A stretch of DNA of 64,000 bases, taken from Candidatus Poribacteria bacterium. GTDB taxonomy: Bacteria > Poribacteria > WGA-4E > WGA-3G. Location: assembly GCA_958295815.1 (NCBI GenBank), contig OY282374.1, positions 3,504,856 to 3,568,855 on the forward strand, written 5' to 3'. The translations under genes were made by a program, and so were the position numbers. Position 1 is the stretch's first letter. Every line of letters begins with the position of its first letter. Of this stretch, positions 17,442 through 26,633 are shown piece after piece. Below the pieces are notes generated by a model, which saw nothing but the letters and a program-made list of their open reading frames with translations, had not been told where the DNA came from and ran no database searches.

Positions 17442-19802
17442 ATGCGTGAAATCAGCTGCAAAAGACGGTGGCTAAATTGGAAATCATTTCTGATATCTCT
17501 CCCCGCTCTGAATTTAGCCACCGCGGCTTTTGCCCAAACAGGAACCTATCCAACTGTCCCAACAGCGTGGTGGATTGCCCCTATTGGCTCGCTCATTGCT
17601 TTGGGATTTGCGTACTATTTTTACCGCGCTGTGATGAAACAGGATGAAGGCACCGAAACGATGCGCGAAATCGCACAATCCGTCCGCGAAGGTGCGATGG
17701 CATATCTCAGGCAACAGTACAAAGTAGTCGGTATCGTTTTTGTTGTCCTCTGTCTTATCTTTATCTTCATGGCTTTCGTCCTTAATGCACAGAACAAAGT
17801 AATTCCGTTCGCCTTTCTTACAGGTGGTTTCTTCTCAGGACTCTGCGGTTTTCTCGGCATGAAGACAGCGACCAATGCCTCCGCACGCACCACAAGTGCA
17901 GCGATGAAAGGGCTCAATGCTGGATTAAAGGTCGCATTCCGTGCAGGCGCAGTCATGGGATTAGTAGTTGTCGGATTCGCACTCCTTGACATCACTGGGT
18001 GGTTTCTCATACTCTACTATCTTTTCCCGATAATATTGCCCGGATTTTTATCCGAGGTGAATCCACTTCCCCAGATTACAGTAATTATGCTGAGCTTCGG
18101 CATGGGGGCTTCAACACAAGCGCTCTTCGCTCGCGTCGGTGGCGGTATCTATACGAAAGCAGCCGATGTCGGAGCGGATCTCGTTGGAAAAGTTGAGGCA
18201 GGGATTCCAGAGGACGATCCTCGTAACCCTGCTGTTATCGCTGATAATGTCGGTGATAACGTCGGGGATGTCGCAGGCATGGGGGCAGACCTCTATGAAT
18301 CCTATGCGGGCTCAATTCTCGCAACAGCTGCCCTAGGCGTTGCTGCAGTCGCTGCAAGAGATTATAATGACCTTGCGCTTCAACTCAAATACCTCTCGGC
18401 TCCGATGATTATCGCTGGTATCGGTGTAGTTCTCTCTATTTTGGGTATCTATCTGGTGCGAACAAAAGAGGGGGCTACAATGAAACAGTTGATGGGTTCC
18501 CTTAACTTCGGGATTAACGGAAGTGCGATAGGCATTGCTGTCGTTGCGCTTCCTGTACTTATCTATCTCGATCTCCCCAACAAATGGCAGATTTGGGGAG
18601 CGATTGTCGCCGGATTGGTCGCAGGTTTGATTATTGGTAAAGTCACCGAAATCTTCACCTCTCACGATTACGCACCGACCCGTGGTATCGCAAAGCAGGC
18701 ACAAACTGGTCCCGCGACGGTAATTATTGAAGGTGTCGCAGTTGGTATGGAGTCAACCGCAATTCCTGTTGTGACCATTGTCACAGCAGTCGCTATCAGT
18801 TACTATCTCCCTGGCGGCATGCATGAGCCTTTGATGGGACTTTACGGTGTTGGCATCGCTGCTGTCGGTATGCTTGCGACGCTCGGAATCACCCTCGCCA
18901 CAGATGCCTACGGACCTATTGCGGATAATGCTGGCGGCAACGCTGAAATGGCGAAGTTGGATAAAAGTGTCCGAGAACGCACAGATCAGTTGGACGCACT
19001 TGGAAATACAACCGCTGCAACTGGGAAAGGATTTGCAATCGGTTCAGCCGCACTCACAGCACTCGCACTTTTGGCCGCTTACATTGAAGAAATTCGGCAC
19101 GGTCTCAGTGACTTGGCGGGCATGAAGACGCTTGACATACCCGGCGAAGGTATGGTCGATACTGCAAAGGTCACAATTAGCCAATTTATGGTCTACTACG
19201 ATGTTACACTAATGAACCCACAAGTCCTGATTGGGTTGTTCATCGGTGCAGTCATGGCGTTCTATTTCTGTGCTTTGACGATGAAAGCCGTCGGACGTGC
19301 TGCTGGTGCTATGGTGGAAGAGGTACGTCGTCAATTTCGCGCGAAACCCGGCATTATGAAAGGCGAAGAAAAACCCGACTATGCACGGTGTGTTGAAATT
19401 TCAACTGTAGGCGCGCAACGCGAGATGATTTACCCGTCGCTCATCGCTATCGTTGTTCCTGTCCTGGTCGGCTTAGTTTTCAATGTCGGCGGTGTACTGG
19501 GTTTACTTACAGGCGGCTTGGCAACCGGTTTCGTCCTTGCAATTATGATGGCAAACGCTGGTGGCGCATGGGATAACGCCAAAAAATTCATCGAAGAAGG
19601 CAAACACAAAGACGAATACGGTGAGAAAGGCTCAGAACAACATAAAGCCACTATTGTTGGTGATACCGTCGGCGATCCTTTCAAAGACACCTCCGGTCCG
19701 TCGCTTAACATCTTGATTAAGCTGATGTCCATGGTTTCCGTCGTTTTTGCCGGACTTATCGCAAAGTACGGTGGCGCGCTTAACAGTTGGTTGGGTATGT
19801 AA
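17442..19802 (+). CDS. hppA: membrane-bound ion-translocating pyrophosphatase
   Basis: A 786-residue polytopic membrane protein (about 16 segments) that couples pyrophosphate hydrolysis to H+ or Na+ export. The signature DVGADLVGKVEAGIPEDDPR, followed by NPAVIADNVGDNVGDVAGMG, gives the substrate-binding loop. A second acidic site is ATDAYGPIADNAGGNAEMA, and the C-terminal one is KATIVGDTVGDPFKDTSGPS. GNTTAATGKG has alanine where K+-independent enzymes carry lysine, so it should be the K+-dependent class. The N-terminus (residues 1-33, ending TAAFAQ) looks like a cleavable signal peptide ahead of the first helix, which is less usual. H+ versus Na+ selectivity is not decided here. Confidence 0.95.
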   Translation: MREISCKRRWLNWKSFLISLPALNLATAAFAQTGTYPTVPTAWWIAPIGSLIALGFAYYFYRAVMKQDEGTETMREIAQSVREGAMAYLRQQYKVVGIVFVVLCLIFIFMAFVLNAQNKVIPFAFLTGGFFSGLCGFLGMKTATNASARTTSAAMKGLNAGLKVAFRAGAVMGLVVVGFALLDITGWFLILYYLFPIILPGFLSEVNPLPQITVIMLSFGMGASTQALFARVGGGIYTKAADVGADLVGKVEAGIPEDDPRNPAVIADNVGDNVGDVAGMGADLYESYAGSILATAALGVAAVAARDYNDLALQLKYLSAPMIIAGIGVVLSILGIYLVRTKEGATMKQLMGSLNFGINGSAIGIAVVALPVLIYLDLPNKWQIWGAIVAGLVAGLIIGKVTEIFTSHDYAPTRGIAKQAQTGPATVIIEGVAVGMESTAIPVVTIVTAVAISYYLPGGMHEPLMGLYGVGIAAVGMLATLGITLATDAYGPIADNAGGNAEMAKLDKSVRERTDQLDALGNTTAATGKGFAIGSAALTALALLAAYIEEIRHGLSDLAGMKTLDIPGEGMVDTAKVTISQFMVYYDVTLMNPQVLIGLFIGAVMAFYFCALTMKAVGRAAGAMVEEVRRQFRAKPGIMKGEEKPDYARCVEISTVGAQREMIYPSLIAIVVPVLVGLVFNVGGVLGLLTGGLATGFVLAIMMANAGGAWDNAKKFIEEGKHKDEYGEKGSEQHKATIVGDTVGDPFKDTSGPSLNILIKLMSMVSVVFAGLIAKYGGALNSWLGM

Positions 19803-19866
19803 TAGCAACGTATCTGCACCCTATAAATGTTGGTGAGGTTTGTAAGCGCGCAAACAGGAACGCAAT

Positions 19867-20367
19867 ATGAAACTGAAAAGTGCTATCGGATTCGTCTTAG
19901 GGCTGTCTATTCTCTTTGCAATGGGATGTCAGCAGGATCTTAACAAAGATGTTACTTCGTTGAGTTCTGTTAATGGTGTCGCCGTAGAAGGACCATATGT
20001 AGGAAATGTAATCATCGGCGATGCAGACGGCAAGTCTGTAAACGATAGCTTTGTTTTAAACGATGCTGCGATAACCGACGATTCCCTGACCATTAGTGTA
20101 TCCTACAGCGGAGGGTGTAAAAATCATCAATTCACCCTCATTACCTCGGAGTCATTTCTCGGATCTTTTCCTGTACAACTCATCGCTGATATTGTTCATA
20201 ATGCTAACGGAGACACTTGTGAGGCGTGGCCAACTGAAGACTATCGCTTCGATCTTACGCCAATCAAAACCATGTATCAGAAGAGTTACCAACAGAAAGC
20301 GGGTGCTATCGTTTTACAGCTCAAAGATGCTCCAAACAGTGAGCTTGTCTATGAATTTGATATGTAG
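19867..20367 (+). CDS. lipoprotein of unknown function
   Basis: A 166-residue protein with a clear lipoprotein signal peptide (SILFAMGC, Cys21 expected to be lipidated). ATG 19867 follows AGGAACGCAAT. The mature part is beta-rich, with SLTISVSYSGGCKNHQFTLI in the middle and two further cysteines (SGGC and GDTCEAW) that may pair. The tail is IVLQLKDAPNSELVYEFDM. I do not recognise a named family. It sits between hppA and ilvD with no obvious link to either. Confidence 0.7.
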   Translation: MKLKSAIGFVLGLSILFAMGCQQDLNKDVTSLSSVNGVAVEGPYVGNVIIGDADGKSVNDSFVLNDAAITDDSLTISVSYSGGCKNHQFTLITSESFLGSFPVQLIADIVHNANGDTCEAWPTEDYRFDLTPIKTMYQKSYQQKAGAIVLQLKDAPNSELVYEFDM

Positions 20368-20458
20368 TCATAATTACTAAATCTCGGCGTTATAGGGGAA
20401 TGAACTCCCTTGTTTCCGCCTGTTGTTTGTTTATTAATTCGTAGGAGAACGCAGACAA

Positions 20459-22138
20459 ATGTCCAATAAATTGAAACCCCGGAGTTACGCAATCACCGAT
20501 GGGCCCGACCGCGCTGCCGCTCGCACGATGCTCATGTTCGGAGACGGTGGACTGTCGCCTGAAGACCTTGACAAACCGATTATCGGGGTTGCCAATACAT
20601 GGATCGAGATCGGACCTTGTAACTTTCATCTTAGACGACTTGCTGCCAAGGTCAAAGACGGAATTCGCGCAGCAGGCGGCACACCCCTTGAATTCAACAC
20701 CGTCAGTATCTCTGATGGCATCACGATGGGCACCGAAGGTATGAAGACCTCACTCATCAGCCGAGAAATCATCGCCGATTCGATCGAATTGGTTTCTATA
20801 GGCAACATGTTTGATGCTGTTATAGCACTCTGCGGATGCGACAAAACCGTTCCTGGCACCGTCATGGCGTTGGCACGGTTAGACGTTCCGTCGCTCACCC
20901 TCTACGGCGGTTCAATCATGCCGGGTAAGTTTCAGGGACGTGATGTCACTATTCAAGACGTATTCGAAGCAGTCGGGCAACACGCAGAAGGCACAATAAC
21001 CGTTGAAGAACTCGATGACCTGATTAGTAAGGGATGTCCGGGTCCCGGTGCCTGTGGCGGGCAATTTACTGCCAATACCATGGCGACAGCCGTTGAAATG
21101 TTGGGCATCGCTCCGATGGGAAGCGGCAGTGTCCCTGCTGTTGTAGAAGACAAGGATCATGAAGCATACAAAGCTGGACAGCTCATTATAGATATGCTCG
21201 AGGCTGACCGGCGACCGAGTCAAATTATCACCCGTAAGTCAATTGAGAATGCTATTACCTCTGTCGCTGCGACCGGAGGCTCTACCAACGGCGTGCTGCA
21301 CCTCCTCGCTATCGCACACGAAGCACAGGTCCCAATAACAATTGAGGACTTCCACACCATTAGCCAAAAAACGCCTGTGTTAGCAGACCTGAAACCTGGT
21401 GGACAGTTTGTCGCCAACGATCTCTATGAAGCAGGTGGCATTCCGTTTTTAGCGAAACGTTTGGCAGAAGCAGGCTTGCTCCACACCGATGAACTCACCG
21501 TTACCGGCAGAACCATTGGTGAAGAGGCAAACGCTGCCACGGAAACCGAGGGACAGCAGGTCGTCCGACCTGTAGATGCCCCGCTCAAACCGACGGGTGG
21601 CTTCGCGATCTTGAGAGGAAACCTCGCCCCGGATGGATGTGTTATCAAGTTAGCCGGGCAGGACAGAACCCTTCATCGCGGTCCAGCGCGAATCTTTGAA
21701 CGTGAGGAAGACACCTTTGCCGCCATTAAAGGTGGTGAGATTAAACCCGGTGATGTCGTTGTTATCCGTTATGAAGGACCCACCGGCGGTCCAGGTATGC
21801 GTGAGATGTTGGGTGTAACTGCCGCAATTGTCGGTGCTGGTTTGAGTGAAGATGTTGCCCTCTTAACCGACGGTAGATTTTCCGGTGCAACACACGGTTT
21901 CATGATCTGCCACGTTGCGCCTGAAGCCGCAAAAGGCGGTTCCATCGCTATCCTCGAAGAGGGAGACGAGATCGTAATTGATGCAAAGGAACGCCGCATT
22001 GACGTTCAGCTCTCCGACGCTGAAATCCAAGCACGTTTTGAACAGTGGGCACCACCTGAACCGCGTTATGCCCGTGGCGTCATGGCGAAATATGCAAACT
22101 CAGTAGCCTCAGCCTCCGAAGGTGCTGTGACCGGATAG
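20459..22138 (+). CDS. ilvD: dihydroxy-acid dehydratase
   Basis: A 559-residue Fe-S enzyme that dehydrates 2,3-dihydroxy-isovalerate or -methylvalerate in valine/isoleucine synthesis. ATG 20459 lies 11 bases after an AGGAG. Signature motifs are [11 protein letters not shown] and [19 protein letters not shown] (cluster cysteines), then [26 protein letters not shown] and [13 protein letters not shown]. Length is normal. It is separated by about 12 kb from the ilvB-ilvN-ilvC locus and has no T-box of its own. An intrinsic terminator follows at 22162-22192. Confidence 0.97.
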   Translation: MSNKLKPRSYAITDGPDRAAARTMLMFGDGGLSPEDLDKPIIGVANTWIEIGPCNFHLRRLAAKVKDGIRAAGGTPLEFNTVSISDGITMGTEGMKTSLISREIIADSIELVSIGNMFDAVIALCGCDKTVPGTVMALARLDVPSLTLYGGSIMPGKFQGRDVTIQDVFEAVGQHAEGTITVEELDDLISKGCPGPGACGGQFTANTMATAVEMLGIAPMGSGSVPAVVEDKDHEAYKAGQLIIDMLEADRRPSQIITRKSIENAITSVAATGGSTNGVLHLLAIAHEAQVPITIEDFHTISQKTPVLADLKPGGQFVANDLYEAGGIPFLAKRLAEAGLLHTDELTVTGRTIGEEANAATETEGQQVVRPVDAPLKPTGGFAILRGNLAPDGCVIKLAGQDRTLHRGPARIFEREEDTFAAIKGGEIKPGDVVVIRYEGPTGGPGMREMLGVTAAIVGAGLSEDVALLTDGRFSGATHGFMICHVAPEAAKGGSIAILEEGDEIVIDAKERRIDVQLSDAEIQARFEQWAPPEPRYARGVMAKYANSVASASEGAVTG

Positions 22139-22161
22139 AACCCACTTCGTTTCCTACTCGT

Positions 22162-22192
22162 AGGGGCAGGTCTTCGCACTTGCCCCTTTTTT
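22162..22192 (+). terminator. intrinsic terminator after ilvD
   Basis: A 10-bp stem, AGGGGCAGGT (22162-22171) with ACTTGCCCCT (22178-22187, one G-U), a CTTCGC loop, then a six-T run to 22192. This is the best intrinsic terminator between 1 and 33000. Confidence 0.85.
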
Positions 22193-22196
22193 CCTT

Positions 22197-22234
22197 CCAA
22201 TCCTCAAATCCTGAAAATCCTTGTTCTGACAAAA
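22197..22234. repeat. AATCCTGAAAATCC-type dispersed repeat
   Basis: AATCCTCAAATCCTGAAAAT, followed by CCTTGTTCTGACAAAATT, resembles the stretch at 39250-39293 (CATCCTGAAAATCCTAAAAT, then CTTGTAAATCCTGATTCAGA). Both lie just downstream of a gene end. Confidence 0.5.
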
Positions 22235-22278
22235 TTAATAACCCAAAGATAAATCTCTTAATCCAATCAGAAAATATC

Positions 22279-22307
22279 TTGTAAATTCACCCCTAATCTG
22301 CTAAAAT
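22279..22307 (+). promoter_or_regulatory. putative promoter placing transcription at the cupin start codon
   Basis: TTGTAA (22279-22284), a 17-base spacer and TAAAAT (22302-22307). Transcription would begin at about 22313-22315, at the second in-frame ATG of the cupin gene, which would make the message leaderless. Confidence 0.4.
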
Positions 22308-22314
22308 GTCTCTC

Positions 22315-22716
22315 ATGAATAATCATAAACCCATCATCCTCAACCAAGCAGATCTTGACTGGGAAACCTGGGATGACCCAGATCTCGCTGCCAAGAGTCC
22401 TGTTCGCTGGAAAATCCTTATATCGGGTGAACGCGTGCCCAGCGGTAGACTCACCACCGGGATAGCAGAGATGGCTCCAGGCACCTTGCTTCCGCTGCAT
22501 CATCACGAACCTGAGGAGACCTACTATGTCATCAGCGGTTCAGGGTTGGTGACAGTGGACGATAGCGAGGCATCTCTTAGTGCTGGTGCCTCAGTCTTCA
22601 TACCCTCTGATGCCAAACATTCGCTCCGTTGTACCGGTACCGAGAATTTAATCTTTATCTTCACCTTCGCCGCAGACCGGTTCGATGAAATCGTCTATCA
22701 TTTCGATGTGCCTTAG
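22315..22716 (+). CDS. cupin domain protein
   Basis: A 133-residue single-domain cupin from ATG 22315. An in-frame ATG at 22306 overlaps the candidate -10 box and is less likely; neither has a ribosome site. Cupin motif 1 is PLHHHEPEETYYVISGSG, with metal ligands His-His-His and Glu, and motif 2 is FIPSDAKHSLRCTG with its His. Such proteins bind a divalent metal and act as small isomerases, dioxygenases or sugar-binding proteins. The next gene, an enoyl-CoA hydratase homologue, begins about 30 bases downstream, but a functional link is not evident. Confidence 0.8.
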   Translation: MNNHKPIILNQADLDWETWDDPDLAAKSPVRWKILISGERVPSGRLTTGIAEMAPGTLLPLHHHEPEETYYVISGSGLVTVDDSEASLSAGASVFIPSDAKHSLRCTGTENLIFIFTFAADRFDEIVYHFDVP

Positions 22717-22747
22717 CAAGTTAGCAGCCGAAAGGTTTATTACCAAA

Positions 22748-23737
22748 ATGCCAACCTTAGAAACGACAAATACGAACCCCATCATTTCCAATGCCGATGC
22801 AAGCCTAATAGACATCGGGGACGGTGTTGTCCGACTTGATCTCCATAGCAAGTTGAACATCATAGGAGACGGAATGCTGGAGATGTTTGATGCCGCGTTG
22901 AACGAGGTCGAAACCAATTACACAGGCATGATTATCGCTACAGAAGCGAAACATTTTTCGGTGGGACTCAATCTCATCCTTTTACTGGAGCGTGCCAAGA
23001 GCCAAAATTGGGACGCGATCTCGGCAACACTCCGCAAATTACAGACCGTTTGTACGGGACTCCGTTCCGTATCGAAGCCAGTCGTCGCCGCGACTGCGGG
23101 CATGGCACTCGGCGGTGGCTGCGAACTCGCGTTCGGTGCAGATGCAGTACAAGCCTTTACCGAAAGCTCCATTGGTCTCGTTGAACTCCGAGTTGGACTT
23201 ATTCCGGGTGGCGGTGGTACTAAGGAGATGGCACTTCGTTGTCTGGAAGGGGTAGACCTACCCGCACCGATTCAAAATCTTTTCCCTTACGTAGATAAAG
23301 CTTTTGAAACAATCCGAGACTCGAAGATCTCACAAAACGCTGCGGATGCAATTGAACTCGGTTACCTCCGACGGACTGATTCTATATCATCAAATCAAGA
23401 AACACATCTTGACGATGCCAAGCAACTCGTCCTCTCAATGCACGAAGCAGGTTATCGACCACCCGAACCGCGAGATGTATTTGTGCTTGGTGAAGAAGGG
23501 ATCGCTCGACTTAACCTACAAACACATCTGCTTCGACAGGCAGATGCTATTGACGATTATACGCAGCATCTCGCGAATCAATTGGCTTATGTCCTCTGCG
23601 GTGGCAAACTTTCAGCACCACAGTTTGTCACCGAGCAGTACCTACTTGACTTGGAACACGAAATATTCCTAAGTCTGTGTGGGGAGCAGCAAACACACGC
23701 ACGGATAGAAGCTACAGTCCAGAGAGGCAAAAAATGA
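22748..23737 (+). CDS. enoyl-CoA hydratase/isomerase family protein (FadN C-terminal half-like)
   Basis: A 329-residue crotonase-fold protein. ATG 22748 is preferred over the in-frame ATG at 22685, which would overlap the cupin gene; GAAAGG lies upstream. The sequence follows the C-terminal part of Bacillus FadN-type 3-hydroxyacyl-CoA dehydrogenases: IDIGDGVVRLDLHSKLNIIG, KHFSVGLNL, KPVVAATAGMALGGGCELAF and GLVELRVGLIPGGGGTKEM. In FadN an NAD-binding dehydrogenase domain precedes this part; none is encoded here. Its stop overlaps the thiolase start as ATGA, so the two are translationally coupled. Likely a beta-oxidation enzyme; the dehydrogenase step must come from elsewhere. Confidence 0.82.
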   Translation: MPTLETTNTNPIISNADASLIDIGDGVVRLDLHSKLNIIGDGMLEMFDAALNEVETNYTGMIIATEAKHFSVGLNLILLLERAKSQNWDAISATLRKLQTVCTGLRSVSKPVVAATAGMALGGGCELAFGADAVQAFTESSIGLVELRVGLIPGGGGTKEMALRCLEGVDLPAPIQNLFPYVDKAFETIRDSKISQNAADAIELGYLRRTDSISSNQETHLDDAKQLVLSMHEAGYRPPEPRDVFVLGEEGIARLNLQTHLLRQADAIDDYTQHLANQLAYVLCGGKLSAPQFVTEQYLLDLEHEIFLSLCGEQQTHARIEATVQRGKK

Positions 23738-24924
23738 ACCAGGCGACACCTAACGTGGTTATTGTATCTACTGTACGCACAGCCGTCGGAAAAGCCGGTA
23801 GAGGCACACTGAAAAACACGCGTCCAGACGAACTCGCCGCCGCTGCACTACGTGGTGCAATTGAGAGGCTTCCCGAAATCGATCTTGAGGCGATAGACGA
23901 CATCATCATCGGATGTGCTACACCTGAAGGACCGCAAGGTTACAATGTCGCCCGGATCGCGAGTTTACGAGCGGGGTTTCCCGCCTCTGTACCTGCTGTC
24001 ACACTTAATCGCTTCTGTGCATCCGGTTTAGAGACGATCGCGAGAGGTGCTGAGCAGATTTTATCCGGACGTTCCGAGGTAGTTATCGCTGGTGGTGTAG
24101 AGAGTATGAGTCAGGTGCCTTTTGGTGTTAACCTCTCGCCGAATCCTATGCTCATTGAGCATGCACCGGATGCCTATCTCAGTATGGGCTTAACTGCTGA
24201 AAATTTGGCGCGAAAATACAATATATCTCGCAGCGCGCAAGATGCTTACGCCTATGAGAGCCACCGTAAGGCAGTTGCCGCAATTGATGCAGGCAAATTC
24301 CGTGAAGAAATCGTCCCGCTGACTATAGAGGAGACGAACTTCAATGAGAAAGGCATTCCTGAAACCTTTAATGCTATCTTTGATAGGGATGAAGGACCGC
24401 GTCGAGATACTTCACCAGAAGCGTTAGCATCGCTCAAGCCAGTTTTTCACGTAGACGGCACGGTAACGGCTGGCAACGCCTCACAGATGAGCGATGCTGC
24501 TGCAGCTGTCGTTCTGATGTCCGAAGAACGCGCGAAAACGGCAGGTTACGATCCCATAGCCCGTTTCGTCAGTTACGCCACAGCCGGTGTTCCACCTGAA
24601 ATTATGGGAATCGGACCCGTACCTGCGATCCCAAAAGTTCTCGCATCTGCAGGACTCACTTTAGCCGATATAGATGTTATAGAACTCAACGAAGCGTTTG
24701 CTGTGCAAGCACTTTCCGTAATTCAAGAAGCGGAATTGCCGACCGAAAAAGTGAATGTCAATGGTGGCGCAGTCGCGCTCGGACATCCGCTCGGTTGCAC
24801 TGGCACGAAGCTCACTGTAAGCCTCATTAATGAAATGCGTAGGCAAAATCACCAATACGGTATGGTAACAATGTGTGTCGGCGGAGGCATGGGTGCCGCT
24901 GGTATTTTCCAGGTTCTTCCATAA
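23734..24924 (+). CDS. fadA: acetyl-CoA acyltransferase (thiolase)
   Basis: A 396-residue thiolase for the last step of beta-oxidation, cleaving 3-ketoacyl-CoA with CoA. ATG 23734 overlaps the upstream stop in ATGA, with AGAGAGG before it. The nucleophile is Cys95 in [52 protein letters not shown] and the second catalytic cysteine in [11 protein letters not shown] are all present. Length is normal. A biosynthetic or degradative direction cannot be told from sequence alone, but pairing with a FadN-like protein favours fatty-acid oxidation. Confidence 0.93.
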   Translation: MNQATPNVVIVSTVRTAVGKAGRGTLKNTRPDELAAAALRGAIERLPEIDLEAIDDIIIGCATPEGPQGYNVARIASLRAGFPASVPAVTLNRFCASGLETIARGAEQILSGRSEVVIAGGVESMSQVPFGVNLSPNPMLIEHAPDAYLSMGLTAENLARKYNISRSAQDAYAYESHRKAVAAIDAGKFREEIVPLTIEETNFNEKGIPETFNAIFDRDEGPRRDTSPEALASLKPVFHVDGTVTAGNASQMSDAAAAVVLMSEERAKTAGYDPIARFVSYATAGVPPEIMGIGPVPAIPKVLASAGLTLADIDVIELNEAFAVQALSVIQEAELPTEKVNVNGGAVALGHPLGCTGTKLTVSLINEMRRQNHQYGMVTMCVGGGMGAAGIFQVLP

Positions 24925-24962
24925 TAGATTGTTTATATCATCAAGAGGTTAGTTTTAAAAAT

Positions 24963-25976
24963 ATGCAAACTCATGTTTATCTCTCCATAGCAGGAGAAAA
25001 CAGAATCGCCATTTATACGTTTGATGTCTCTGATGGGAGCATCGAATTGCAAGAAAATATCAACGTCAGCGGTTCTCCCGGTCCTTTAGCACTCTCTCCG
25101 TGTGGTAACTACCTATACGCCGGACTTCGATCCAGCCGAGAAATCGCAAGTTTCCACATTGATGAAGAGACGAAACGCCTCTCGCACTTGCGGACAGTCC
25201 AGTTAGATGCCGATACATGCTATATTGCGACGGACAAAACCGGGAATTTTCTGCTCTCTGCCTATTACGGTGCAGGTAAAGTTACCGTCCATACAATCGG
25301 CGACGATAAAACCGTCCAAGGCGAGCCAATTCAGACCGTTGAAACCGATATACACGCCCACTGCATTGAGACAGACGCCTCAAACCGGTACGCTTTTGTC
25401 CCTCACACCACTCCTCGAAACGCCGTCTATCAATTTCGTTTCGACGAGCGTACAGGCATGCTCACGCAAAATCCTGTTGGAAATCTCAATCCGGGTGCCC
25501 CAATTGGACCGCGACATTTCTGCTTTCATCCGAGCAAACCGATTCTCTATTTTTCAAATGAGCAAGGATCAAGCGTCTCCGCGTATACGCTTCGAGAAGG
25601 AGATACACCGGGAATTTTGGTGGATTTACAGGAAGACCTTTCGACCCTCCCCGCAGATTTTGAGGAGGACAACACTTGTGCGCAGATTCACGTCGATCCG
25701 CACGGAAAGTTTCTCTATGTCTCCAATCGCGGCCACGACAGTATCGCAGGATTCGCGATTGACGAGGATGATGGCAAATTAAGTCCGATCGGACATCAAC
25801 CCACCGAACCTACGCCACGCGTCTTCAATATTGACGGGACAGGCAATTTCCTCTTTGTCGGTGGACAAGGTTCCGGTAGACTCGCCACCTACCGCATCAA
25901 TCGAGAAACTGGTGTATTATCGCCGCTCGCGAACTACGCAGTCGGGGAAAGCCCGATGTGGGTGCTTTTTTTGTAA
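24963..25976 (+). CDS. lactonase family beta-propeller protein (6-phosphogluconolactonase-like)
   Basis: A 337-residue seven-bladed propeller of the YbhE/Pgl lactonase family, cytoplasmic. ATG 24963 is preferred; the frame extends back into the thiolase gene from 24873 without support. Repeats are IAIYTFDVSDGSIEL, LSPCGNYLYAGLRSSREIAS, GAPIGPRHFCFHPSKPILYF and VDPHGKFLYVSNRGHDSIAG. The GPRH, NE and SNRGHDS motifs match the E. coli YbhE type. It may hydrolyse 6-phosphogluconolactone or another sugar lactone. It is 38 bases after the thiolase gene and 12 bases before tmk. Confidence 0.85.
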   Translation: MQTHVYLSIAGENRIAIYTFDVSDGSIELQENINVSGSPGPLALSPCGNYLYAGLRSSREIASFHIDEETKRLSHLRTVQLDADTCYIATDKTGNFLLSAYYGAGKVTVHTIGDDKTVQGEPIQTVETDIHAHCIETDASNRYAFVPHTTPRNAVYQFRFDERTGMLTQNPVGNLNPGAPIGPRHFCFHPSKPILYFSNEQGSSVSAYTLREGDTPGILVDLQEDLSTLPADFEEDNTCAQIHVDPHGKFLYVSNRGHDSIAGFAIDEDDGKLSPIGHQPTEPTPRVFNIDGTGNFLFVGGQGSGRLATYRINRETGVLSPLANYAVGESPMWVLFL

Positions 25977-25988
25977 TAAGAAGGAAAT

Positions 25989-26612
25989 ATGGCACAGCGC
26001 GGAATTTTTATTACATTTGAAGGCGTAGAGGGTTCAGGCAAGACCACACAGGTACAACGACTCGCGACTGCTCTCGGTCCCAACGTTGTACTCACCCGTG
26101 AACCCGGAGGCACACCTATTGCTGAGAGGATTCGCGACATCTTTTTGACATCTGACGGTATAACACCAATGACAGAATTGTTATTGATCGCTGCTTCACG
26201 TGCCCAACACGTAGATGAACTCATACGTCCAGCATTGGCAGCAAATCAAATTGTAATATGCGACAGGTTTATTGATGCCTCGGTGGCTTATCAGGGGTAT
26301 CGTGGCGGTATTGACCTTGAGTTTATTCACCAATTAAATCGTACTGCCACTGGTGGTTTGATGCCTGATCTCACCTTTGTCCTTGACCTATCGCCGGAGA
26401 TCGGTTTGCAACGCCAGCAACAGGGAGGGACGCACCGGGACCGTTTGGATCGGGAATCATTAGAATCTCATCGCAAAGTTCGCGAAGGGTACCTATTTGC
26501 TGCAAAAACAGACCCAGACCGCGTCAAAGTCATAGATGCAGCGCAGTCGCCAGATGCTGTCCACGCCGCACTCTTAACCGAATATCAAGAATACCTATCA
26601 AAATCAGAGTAG
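25989..26612 (+). CDS. tmk: thymidylate kinase
   Basis: A 207-residue kinase that converts dTMP to dTDP with ATP. The P-loop is GVEGSGKTT (residues 12-20), followed by the TREPGGTPIAERIR motif and the DRFIDASVAYQGYRGG substrate site. The lid region GGTHRDRLDRES is typical of bacterial enzymes. ATG 25989 follows AAGGA closely. holB follows 21 bases downstream, a common gene pair in bacteria. Confidence 0.95.
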   Translation: MAQRGIFITFEGVEGSGKTTQVQRLATALGPNVVLTREPGGTPIAERIRDIFLTSDGITPMTELLLIAASRAQHVDELIRPALAANQIVICDRFIDASVAYQGYRGGIDLEFIHQLNRTATGGLMPDLTFVLDLSPEIGLQRQQQGGTHRDRLDRESLESHRKVREGYLFAAKTDPDRVKVIDAAQSPDAVHAALLTEYQEYLSKSE

Positions 26613-26633
26613 GAGTGCCTCACAAAAGGGAAA

